From JBCCFX01 sp039029515 (lineage in GTDB: Bacteria; Planctomycetota; Phycisphaerae; Phycisphaerales; SM1A02), in contig JBCCFX010000185.1 of NCBI GenBank assembly GCA_039029515.1, forward strand, positions 1 to 7,941: a DNA stretch of 7,941 nucleotides, read 5' to 3'. Each line of letters opens with the position of its first letter. Within the stretch, counting starts at the first letter, position 1. A program made the position numbers and the translations under genes. Under the pieces are notes generated by a model, which was not told the origin of the DNA, ran no database searches, and worked only from the letters and a program-made list of their open reading frames with translations. Positions 1 through 5,355 of this stretch are shown one piece after another.

Positions 1-1
1 C

Positions 2-460
2 AACATCGCACACGATGAACTGCTCAAGCTGCTGACCGAGATCGACGGAATCGTCATCAACGACTCCGAAGCTGAGCTGCTGACGGAGATCAGCAATCCG
101 ATTTCAGCCGCGCGAAAGATCCTCGCTATGGGGCCGCGGTTTGTCATTGTGAAAAAGGGTGAACACGGCGCGGTGCTCGTGCACGAAGACGGGCTCGCCG
201 TCGTCCCCGCATTCCCCGCTGATCACACGCAGGTTGTTGATCCGACGGGTGCCGGCGACAGTTTCGCTGGTGGCTTGATGGGTCACATTGCCGCGGTCGG
301 CACGACGAACTTTGACGCGATTCAGACCGCGATGGCGTGGGGCACGGTGACCGCGAGCTTCGCACTGGAGTCATTCTCGCTGGATCGGCTTCGTTCGATC
401 GATCGCGCCGACATTGACCGTCGTATGGAGCATTTTCAGTCGATCGCTCGCGTCGGTTGA
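2..460 (+). CDS. PfkB-family carbohydrate/nucleoside kinase, C-terminal part (5' end outside window)
   Basis: The frame is open from the left edge to a TGA at 458-460 and gives about 152 residues. They carry the C-terminal half of the ribokinase/PfkB fold. An 'INDSEAELLT' segment near the left edge matches the family's 'N..E...L' region. A 'VVKKGEHGAVL' strand follows, then the signature DPTGAGDSFAGG at about 239-274. In that motif the GAGD aspartate (codon 257-259) is the catalytic base and the glycines form the anion hole. The family phosphorylates a sugar or nucleoside hydroxyl using ATP in the cytoplasm. The substrate cannot be told from this half, because most sugar-binding residues lie upstream of the window. 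The ending 'ASFALESFSLDRL' resembles ribokinase/adenosine-kinase-like members. The next gene is on the same strand 89 bases downstream, with its own ribosome site. Confidence 0.92.
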   Translation, partial: NIAHDELLKLLTEIDGIVINDSEAELLTEISNPISAARKILAMGPRFVIVKKGEHGAVLVHEDGLAVVPAFPADHTQVVDPTGAGDSFAGGLMGHIAAVGTTNFDAIQTAMAWGTVTASFALESFSLDRLRSIDRADIDRRMEHFQSIARVG

Positions 461-500
461 GACTGCGTCCGAAAGACGATTGGTCGGTAAAATCCCGGAC

Positions 501-516
501 CACGGCACAAGCCGTG
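501..516 (+). other. Small hairpin between the kinase and the peptidase gene
   Basis: CACGGC (501-506) and GCCGTG (511-516) form a perfect 6-bp stem with an ACAA loop. It lies 40 bases after the kinase stop and 33 bases before the peptidase start. No T-run follows, so it is a weak candidate for a terminator and could equally be a leader structure of the peptidase mRNA. Function is not shown. Confidence 0.25.
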
Positions 517-549
517 CGGACGTCCAGTGGCCTCTCCGAAAGGAATCAC

Positions 550-2607
550 ATGCCTCGCGTGCTCAAGCTGCTCGTTCTTGCTCTGGGATTGATGATCTCG
601 ACGCCGAACGTGGTCGGTGAGAACCGGTCTTTCGATGAAGCTTACATGGATGTCGATCTGCTGCGCAATCAGATGCGCGCGTTCAACGCTGGCGGCCGCG
701 TGTCGGACATCTACTGGTCTCCTGACGGCAATGTCGTGAGTTACACCGTCGGATCGGAGCGATTCCGGCTCGATCTGGCGACCATGAATCGTGACGCGAT
801 CGATACGTCAGAAGATCGTCCGGAAGCCGGGGATGATGGTCCGCGTCGTCGTCGGCCGGCGCGAGGACGACAGCGCGCTGAGGAGTTGTCGCCGGACGGC
901 CTCTTCACCGCGATCTGCCGCGACTACAACGTCGTCATACGGAACAATGAGTCCAGGGACGAGATGATCGTCACCACGGACGGCACGACCAAGTTGCGCT
1001 ACGGCATGGCGAGTTGGGTGTACGGCGAGGAACTGGACCAGACCGATGCCATGTTCTGGTCGCCGGACTCTTCGCGGCTCGCCTTCTATCAATTCGATGA
1101 GAGCGGCGTGCAGGATTTCTATCTGCTCGGCAACATCACCACGAATCGAACGACAGTACTTCGCGAAGGGTATCCAAAGCCGGGCGAAGCAAATCCGGTC
1201 GCCTCACTGCGCATCTTCGACGTTGCGTCCGAGCGGCTGATCAGTGTCGATACTGCGCTCGATGACGATCATTACGTCTACAACGTGCGCTTCACGCCCA
1301 ACGGCGATGCGCTGATGTTCAGCCGGACGAACCGGCATCAGAACGTGTTGGAGATCATGGTGGCGGAACCGTCGACAGGCGATTCTCGCATCGTGCTCAC
1401 CGAGCGTCAGGACACCTGGCAGAACAATCGACCGTTGATGCGGTTCCTCGATGATGGCGAGCGCTTCATCTGGGAAACCGAGAAATCAGGATGGTCGCAT
1501 TATGAGCTTCGTCATCTCGATGGGCGCCTGATTAATCCACTGACAACAGGTCATCATCCCGTTGATGCAATCGTCGAAGTCGATGAAGCTGCGGGCTGGC
1601 TCTACTACACAGCGTACAGCGACTCGAACCCACTCAATCGGCAATTGCACCGTGTCCGGTTGGATGGAACGGGTCAACAGCGATTGACGCAGGAATCGGC
1701 GCACCACACCGCTCGACTGTCGCCAGACCGTCAGTGGTTCATCACGACCTATGAGACTGTGAATTCACCACCGGAGACTGCGTTGTACGGCATCAACGGT
1801 GAACGAGCTGAGACGCTCACCGCCGGTGATGACAGCGCGCTGGAATCCATGAGTGCCACTCCCGCAGAAGCATTTACGTGTCTTGCGGCGGATGGAACAA
1901 CGGTACTGCACGGCATTCTCTATTACCCACCATCGTTCGACGCTTCGAAGCAGTATCCACTTGTGATGAGTGTGTACGGCGGACCGGGCGTCAATGTGGT
2001 GCGCAATCGCTACAACCCGGTTCGAGCCGAGACCGCACTCGGCTGTTTCATGGCGATGGTTGACAATCGTGGTACGCCGAACCGTGGCAAGGCATTTGAG
2101 AGCGCGACGTACCTGCAACTCGGGGTGATTGATCTCGATGACCAGGTTGCGGCGGTCCGTGAACTCTCCGCGCGCCCGTACATTGATTCGGATCGCGTCG
2201 GCATCGTCGGTCATTCCTACGGCGGTTACATGGCCGCATTGGCGATGGTGCGGTATCCGGATGTCTTCGCCGCCGGCGTCGCGCGTGCTCCGGTCACCGA
2301 CTGGCGTCAATACGACACGATCTACACGGAACGCTACATGCGAACGCCGCAGGAAAACGAGTCGGGTTACGACGCCGGTTCAGCGATCAAGCACGTCAAG
2401 AATCTCACCGGCGAGTTGTTGCTTATGCATGGATTACAGGATGACAACGTGCATCCTACGAATGCATGGCAGTTCATTGATGCGCTTGATCGCGCTGGAA
2501 AGCCGTACGAGAGCCGATTCCTGCCACGAGCGGGACATAGCTTCGGGCATCGACGATATCACTGGTCATTCCTGCATCGTCATCTCATGCAGCTCGACGC
2601 GTCATAA
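550..2607 (+). CDS. Secreted S9-family (dipeptidyl peptidase IV-like) serine peptidase
   Basis: The product is 685 aa. ATG 550 was chosen because it follows a GAAAGGA ribosome site and opens a signal peptide (MPRVLKLLVLALGLMISTPNVVG, about residues 1-23). The frame also extends upstream to a TTG overlapping the kinase stop, but that adds no sensible sequence. Residues about 30-450 form the DPP-IV N-terminal beta-propeller, with repeated 'WSPDG/SPDS' blades. Y158-G-E160-E161 matches the paired glutamates that hold the free N-terminus of the substrate in DPP-IV. The alpha/beta-hydrolase domain follows, with nucleophile Ser556 in GHSYGGYMA, Asp631 in HGLQDDNVH and His663 in RAGHSFGH, so the triad is complete. 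The family releases N-terminal dipeptides, often Xaa-Pro. The site of action is probably the periplasm or the cell surface. An Arg/Pro-rich stretch (about 98-108) looks like a surface loop insertion. The exact cleavage preference is inferred. Confidence 0.94.
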   Translation: MPRVLKLLVLALGLMISTPNVVGENRSFDEAYMDVDLLRNQMRAFNAGGRVSDIYWSPDGNVVSYTVGSERFRLDLATMNRDAIDTSEDRPEAGDDGPRRRRPARGRQRAEELSPDGLFTAICRDYNVVIRNNESRDEMIVTTDGTTKLRYGMASWVYGEELDQTDAMFWSPDSSRLAFYQFDESGVQDFYLLGNITTNRTTVLREGYPKPGEANPVASLRIFDVASERLISVDTALDDDHYVYNVRFTPNGDALMFSRTNRHQNVLEIMVAEPSTGDSRIVLTERQDTWQNNRPLMRFLDDGERFIWETEKSGWSHYELRHLDGRLINPLTTGHHPVDAIVEVDEAAGWLYYTAYSDSNPLNRQLHRVRLDGTGQQRLTQESAHHTARLSPDRQWFITTYETVNSPPETALYGINGERAETLTAGDDSALESMSATPAEAFTCLAADGTTVLHGILYYPPSFDASKQYPLVMSVYGGPGVNVVRNRYNPVRAETALGCFMAMVDNRGTPNRGKAFESATYLQLGVIDLDDQVAAVRELSARPYIDSDRVGIVGHSYGGYMAALAMVRYPDVFAAGVARAPVTDWRQYDTIYTERYMRTPQENESGYDAGSAIKHVKNLTGELLLMHGLQDDNVHPTNAWQFIDALDRAGKPYESRFLPRAGHSFGHRRYHWSFLHRHLMQLDAS

Positions 2608-3522
2608 CACGCGATCGAGTTGGCCGTCGACTTCATCAAGTAATCGCTGTGCGGCGTCGAGATCGACGTCGCGTTGCTGCATGACGATGGCCGTCTTGAG
2701 ATGGTTGTCTGCATCGCCTAGCGCCTGCGCTGCCGCCATTCGATCGAGCGTCGGGCAGTACGACATCAGGATTCGAATGGCTCGATCTCGAAGCTTGTCG
2801 TTGGTCGCACGGACGTCGACCATGCGATTGCCGTGGACTTTGCCAAGCTGAATGAACGCGGTCGTCGTGATGATGTTCAGCGCTGCTTTCGTCGCTGTCC
2901 CGGCCTTGAGACGAGTCGAACCCGTGAGCACTTCCGGGCCTGTCGCAATGCAGATCATCTGGCACGTCGGCGTCGGCGGTATGCATGACTGGGTGCAAGT
3001 CAGAAAACCTGTTCGTGCGCCGCGGTCTTCGGCCAGGACGAGTGCGCCGCGAACGTATGGTGTCGTCCCGCCGGCTGCAATGCCAAGCACGGTGTCGTTG
3101 GCGTTGAGTGCAATGCGATCAAATTCGCCATGGATTCCATCGGGATCATCCTCCCGATGCTCAGACGATCGTCGCAAGGCTGAGTCGCCGCCCGCGATGA
3201 TGCCGATGACGCGATCGTGATCAACATGGAATGTCGGTGGGCATTCCGAGGCGTCCAGTACACCGAGTCGCCCGGACGTGCCAGCGCCGGCGTAGATCAA
3301 CCGTCCGCCGGCGCGCATGCGCGGCACGAGTGCATCGATGAAGCTGCCGAGTGACGCCTTTGCGTGCTCGAGCGCACGATGCACGTCCAGCATGTCGGTC
3401 GTCATCAGTTCAATCGTCTCTGCGGTGGTCAGCGTATGCAGATCCGCTGATGCGTGGTGGGGCTGTTCGGTCTCAAGATGACCGCGATCGGGTGGCGTGG
3501 TGGCTGAGGCATCCTGCGTCAT
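2602..3522 (-). CDS. murQ: N-acetylmuramic acid 6-phosphate etherase MurQ
   Basis: The product is 306 aa, close to the usual roughly 300 for MurQ. It cleaves the lactyl ether of MurNAc-6-phosphate to GlcNAc-6-phosphate and D-lactate, in cytoplasmic recycling of peptidoglycan sugars. Visible family blocks are TEQ at 18-20, GGRLIYAGAGTSGRLGVLD (72-90), SECPPTF (92-98), GSTRLKAGTATK (201-212) and MVDVRATNDKL (234-244); together they form the SIS sugar-phosphate domain. By alignment from memory with the E. coli enzyme, Glu93 and Glu124 occupy the positions of the two catalytic glutamates. Oddities are AGGTTPYV (150-157) where E. coli has ASGRTPYV, and four cysteines at 176, 180, 187 and 191. ATG 3522 was chosen because family homology begins just after it, although no clear Shine-Dalgarno precedes it. 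The frame stays open upstream, but that part would run into the next gene. No partner such as anmK, murP or nagZ is in the window. Confidence 0.95.
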   Translation of the reverse strand: MTQDASATTPPDRGHLETEQPHHASADLHTLTTAETIELMTTDMLDVHRALEHAKASLGSFIDALVPRMRAGGRLIYAGAGTSGRLGVLDASECPPTFHVDHDRVIGIIAGGDSALRRSSEHREDDPDGIHGEFDRIALNANDTVLGIAAGGTTPYVRGALVLAEDRGARTGFLTCTQSCIPPTPTCQMICIATGPEVLTGSTRLKAGTATKAALNIITTTAFIQLGKVHGNRMVDVRATNDKLRDRAIRILMSYCPTLDRMAAAQALGDADNHLKTAIVMQQRDVDLDAAQRLLDEVDGQLDRVL

Positions 3523-3546
3523 ATACGCAGCGTACCAGCGCACCAA

Positions 3547-3574
3547 CAACGCCCGGCCACGAGGCCGGGCGTTG
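3547..3574 (-). terminator. Strong 12-bp hairpin, likely terminator of the His-rich gene
   Basis: CAACGCCCGGCC (3547-3558) and GGCCGGGCGTTG (3563-3574) pair perfectly over 12 bp with a 4-base loop. The structure starts 53 bases past the stop of the His-rich gene and ends 25 bases before the murQ start, which suits an end of transcription between the two. Downstream on the minus strand the sequence is TTGGTGCGC, so the U-run is poor; termination may be partial or the hairpin may protect the 3' end. Confidence 0.6.
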
Positions 3575-3626
3575 CTGATCGAGCGGGATGGTGCCGGCGC
3601 GTCAGGCGACGACACCTCGTGAGGAA

Positions 3627-4139
3627 TCAGTGGTAGCGATGCCGATGACGCGGGGCGCATCGGGCACGCTGGCCGCGTTGATACGCAGCACGGTACGCGC
3701 GGGTGTATCCATCGCAGAATCCCTTCTGGAACTGCGGTGAGTACTGGTGGATCCACCGAGCACGATGATCTCCGCAGAACGGGCGGCCGTAGAAGCCATC
3801 CCAATAGCCGACATCCTGACCGGCATTCCGGCCGGCGTGGCGTCCGCGGTCATACTCAGGGTTGCACGCCGGTCGTTTCGGCTTGTGTACGACGTAGCCA
3901 TGACCGTGGCCGTGATAGCTCGGCCGGTACACCGGACGATGTCGCGGGCGTGGGGAGTGGTGATGCGACGGATACACGTTGTATCCGGTGCCGCACGAAC
4001 CGCCATACGGTCCGTGGCGACGATTGCCGGCGTCGGCGCTGGTGGCCATGGTGCCGAGGCTGCCCACAAGGGCAACAACAACCAGGGCGGAGAGCCAACG
4101 TGAACGCTTTGGCGTTGAAGGGGCTGACATCTGTGTCAT
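3627..4139 (-). CDS. Small secreted His/Gly/Tyr/Arg-rich protein with two small-residue helical zippers
   Basis: The product is 170 aa; I do not recognise a named family. ATG 4139 was chosen for its AAGGAG ribosome site 7 bases upstream. Residues 1-37 form a long signal peptide: basic KRSR at 11-14, a hydrophobic core at about 15-31, and cleavage expected after ADA (35-37). Residues 38-90 are a low-complexity linker rich in His, Pro, Arg, Tyr and Gly, including HHH (59-61) and HGHGHG (76-81). In residues 91-161 glycines fall exactly every fourth residue (99, 103, 107, 111, 115), followed by YGRPF. A second series is 140 G, 144 G, 148 A, 152 A, 156 G. Both look like helices with a small-residue face. 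Five cysteines (49, 92, 122, 142, 161) suggest disulfides or metal binding. The protein ends in HRHRYH. Export to the periplasm or outer surface is inferred; metal binding is only a possibility. It has its own hairpin downstream and appears to be a single-gene unit. Confidence 0.82.
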   Translation of the reverse strand: MTQMSAPSTPKRSRWLSALVVVALVGSLGTMATSADAGNRRHGPYGGSCGTGYNVYPSHHHSPRPRHRPVYRPSYHGHGHGYVVHKPKRPACNPEYDRGRHAGRNAGQDVGYWDGFYGRPFCGDHRARWIHQYSPQFQKGFCDGYTRAYRAAYQRGQRARCAPRHRHRYH

Positions 4140-4146
4140 GAAAGGT

Positions 4147-4152
4147 CTCCTT
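4147..4152 (-). promoter_or_regulatory. Ribosome binding site AAGGAG of the His-rich gene
   Basis: On the minus strand this is AAGGAG, 7 bases before ATG 4139. It favours this start over the ATG three codons further in, and over the longer open frame that reaches 4286. Confidence 0.8.
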
Positions 4153-4171
4153 GTATAGGCCCAAGTCGAGT

Positions 4172-4183
4172 GGCGGCGCCGCC
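4172..4183. promoter_or_regulatory. Perfect 12-bp palindrome upstream of the His-rich gene
   Basis: GGCGGCGCCGCC is its own reverse complement and lies 33-44 bases upstream of the His-rich start codon. The position would suit an operator or a leader stem. In GC-rich DNA such a palindrome can also be chance, and no second copy was seen in the window. Confidence 0.2.
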
Positions 4184-4245
4184 GGATACCTGGGGAGTCA
4201 CCATGAAGACCCGATACGGGAATCCATATTCCGAGGCCAGTGCGC

Positions 4246-4279
4246 AAGAAAACACGCCGCACCCGAAAGTGCGGCGTGT
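4246..4279 (-). terminator. Rho-independent terminator of the HU gene
   Basis: Read on the minus strand, an 11-bp perfect stem (ACACGCCGCAC with GTGCGGCGTGT, 4252-4279, 6-base loop) is followed by TTTCTT. It starts about 46 bases past the HU stop codon. Stem strength, position and U-run all fit an intrinsic terminator, so HU transcription should not run on into the His-rich gene. Confidence 0.88.
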
Positions 4280-4325
4280 CACGCATGCTGGAATCACACG
4301 CCAGACGGCGCGGGAAAGGCTGGAA

Positions 4326-4757
4326 TCAGACCATTTCCTTGAGGTTCTTCAGAGCGCGAATCTTGACGACGTTGTGAGCCGGCTTGGCCTTGAACATCTG
4401 CTCTTCGCCCGTGAACGGGTTGATTCCCTTGCGGGCAGCTCGACGCGGCTTGTGCTGCTTCACGATCTTCATGAGACCCGGAACCGTGAAGGCGCCCGGA
4501 CCGCTGCGGCCGAGGTCCTTCTTGATGATGGCGCTCATGGACTCGAAGACCTCGCCGATCTCACGCCGGGTCAGACCGGTTTCTTCGGAGATCGCCGTGT
4601 AGATCTGGCTCTTCGTGCGCGGCTTGTCAGCGGCGGCGGTGCGGCGCGTCGTCTTCTTGCGCGTGGTCGACTTCTTGCGGCTGGTCGTTGTGGCCTTCTT
4701 CCGCGTGGTCTTCTTCTTCGTGGTCGTCTTCCGTCTCGTCGTCTTCTTCTTAGCCAT
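4326..4757 (-). CDS. HU-family DNA-binding protein with a Lys/Thr/Arg-rich N-terminal tail
   Basis: The product is 143 aa, against about 90 for a standard HU. Residues 1-47 are almost only Lys, Arg, Thr, Ser and Ala, built from degenerate TTRKK/TTRRK units, like the tails of histone H1 or of other bacterial tailed HU proteins. Residues about 48-143 are the HU/IHF fold. 'KSQIYTAISEETGLTRREI' forms the first helices, GPGAFTVPGLMKI (86-98) the saddle turn, and RRAARKGINPFTGEE (105-119) the DNA-embracing arm with the proline (Pro114) that intercalates in the family. HU binds DNA as a dimer, bends it and compacts the nucleoid. The tail probably adds sequence-independent DNA binding. A purine-rich AAGGGA lies 8 bases before the ATG. 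The gene is monocistronic, judging from the terminator. It is not possible to assign HU-alpha, HU-beta or IHF. Confidence 0.93.
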   Translation of the reverse strand: MAKKKTTRRKTTTKKKTTRKKATTTSRKKSTTRKKTTRRTAAADKPRTKSQIYTAISEETGLTRREIGEVFESMSAIIKKDLGRSGPGAFTVPGLMKIVKQHKPRRAARKGINPFTGEEQMFKAKPAHNVVKIRALKNLKEMV

Positions 4758-4849
4758 CGTTGGAATCCCTTTTTCCAGGTGCGAGTCCGTGCCGTCTGGA
4801 CATGACGAGTCGTGCGGTCACGGACAGGACTATTTCGTTTTGCCAAGGA

Positions 4850-4855
4850 ATAATA
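4850..4855 (-). promoter_or_regulatory. Possible -10 element of the HU gene
   Basis: TATTAT on the minus strand stands 92 bases upstream of the HU start, in an AT-richer stretch than its surroundings. No convincing -35 hexamer lies at the right distance, so the call is weak. Confidence 0.28.
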
Positions 4856-4983
4856 GGCGTTTTTGCCTCAGACCTTGAGAATTTCCCTGTTTTTGTAGGG
4901 TGAAACGTCGCGGACGTGTGCAGAATCGCTGAATTCGGACGTTCATCCACAATCGGAATTCGCGCTTCCGCGCAGCGCACTGG

Positions 4984-5012
4984 TTGACTCGTGACATTCA
5001 CCCTGACATCAT
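4984..5012 (+). promoter_or_regulatory. Likely sigma-70-type promoter of tRNA-Ser
   Basis: TTGACT (4984-4989) matches 5 of 6 bases of the -35 consensus. After a 17-base spacer, CATCAT (5007-5012) matches 4 of 6 of the -10. Transcription would begin at about 5018-5020, just before the first base of the tRNA, giving almost no 5' leader. Confidence 0.45.
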
Positions 5013-5021
5013 GCCGCCGAC

Positions 5022-5111
5022 GGACAGGTGGCCGAGCGGCTGAAGGCACCGGTTTGCTAAACCGGCGTACGGGGTTAACCCGTACCGCGGGTTCGAATCC
5101 CGCCCTGTCCG
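5022..5111 (+). tRNA. tRNA-Ser (anticodon GCU)
   Basis: This 90-base class II tRNA folds completely. The acceptor stem is GGACAGG (5022-5028) with CCTGTCC (5104-5110). The D stem is GCC/GGC. The anticodon stem is CCGGT/ACCGG around loop TTGCTAA, with anticodon GCT at 5056-5058. A long variable arm pairs GTACGGG with CCCGTAC (5067-5085), as in serine tRNAs. The T arm is GCGGG-TTCGAAT-CCCGC. The discriminator base is G, also as expected for serine. It reads AGC and AGU codons. CCA is not encoded, so it must be added by nucleotidyltransferase. A run of five T (5113-5117) follows directly and may end transcription. Confidence 0.97.
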
Positions 5112-5305
5112 CTTTTTCATGCGCTCATGGTCCGGTGGCCAGATGGAGACACCCAGAATCGGGCGAACAGGTCGTCGCACTCGGACTCGCATCGGTCGTC
5201 TGGACGGCCCATACAAGCGATGCAATCCCTACGACCCGAACAGGGTGCCCCGTGCCAAGCGGCTATTATGACAGTGTTTAGGGTTCAGACTTCCCTCGGT
5301 CCCAT

Positions 5306-5332
5306 CCTGCGGTACGCTTGAGTCTCCGCAGG
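5306..5332 (+). other. Inverted repeat upstream of the beta-helix protein gene
   Basis: CCTGCGG (5306-5312) and CCGCAGG (5326-5332) are a 7-bp inverted repeat with a 13-base spacer. It ends 23 bases before the start codon and just before the ribosome site. It could be a leader hairpin affecting translation, or a protein-binding site. A TATTAT at 5264-5269 is a possible -10 upstream of it, but no good -35 accompanies it. I see no gene in the 244 bases between the tRNA and this coding region. Confidence 0.25.
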
Positions 5333-5355
5333 GTCCTCCATATCGGGAGAAGGGA

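Noticed and set aside
457..549. TTG at 457 overlapping the kinase stop as a coupled start for the peptidase
   Set aside because: The added residues show no signal peptide or homology, while ATG 550 has a ribosome site and a clean signal sequence.
3519..3547. TTGTTG-N17-GTATAT on the minus strand as a murQ promoter
   Set aside because: The -10 would overlap the murQ start codon, leaving transcription to begin inside the gene; no later start keeps the conserved TEQ region.
3523..3804. Upstream extension of murQ to a 400-residue product
   Set aside because: The extra 94 residues overlap the His-rich gene, cross the strong hairpin and have no match to the MurQ family, whose normal length is about 300.
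4571..4846. Minus-strand Arg-rich frame overlapping the HU tail
   Set aside because: It is a shifted reading of the same low-complexity triplets. HU has the recognised fold and the better start.
4615..4878. Plus-strand frame encoding a very hydrophobic Val/Phe-rich peptide that looks like a membrane protein
   Set aside because: It is the reverse complement of the Lys/Arg/Thr tail of HU; AAG and CGC codons read backwards give Leu, Phe, Ala and Val. No ribosome site or homology supports it.
4821..5028. CGGACAGG at 4821-4828 repeated exactly 200 bases before the tRNA 5' end, as an attachment-site-like repeat
   Set aside because: It is only 8 bases long, matches the wrong (5') end of the tRNA, and no integrase or mobile gene is present; chance is the simplest explanation.
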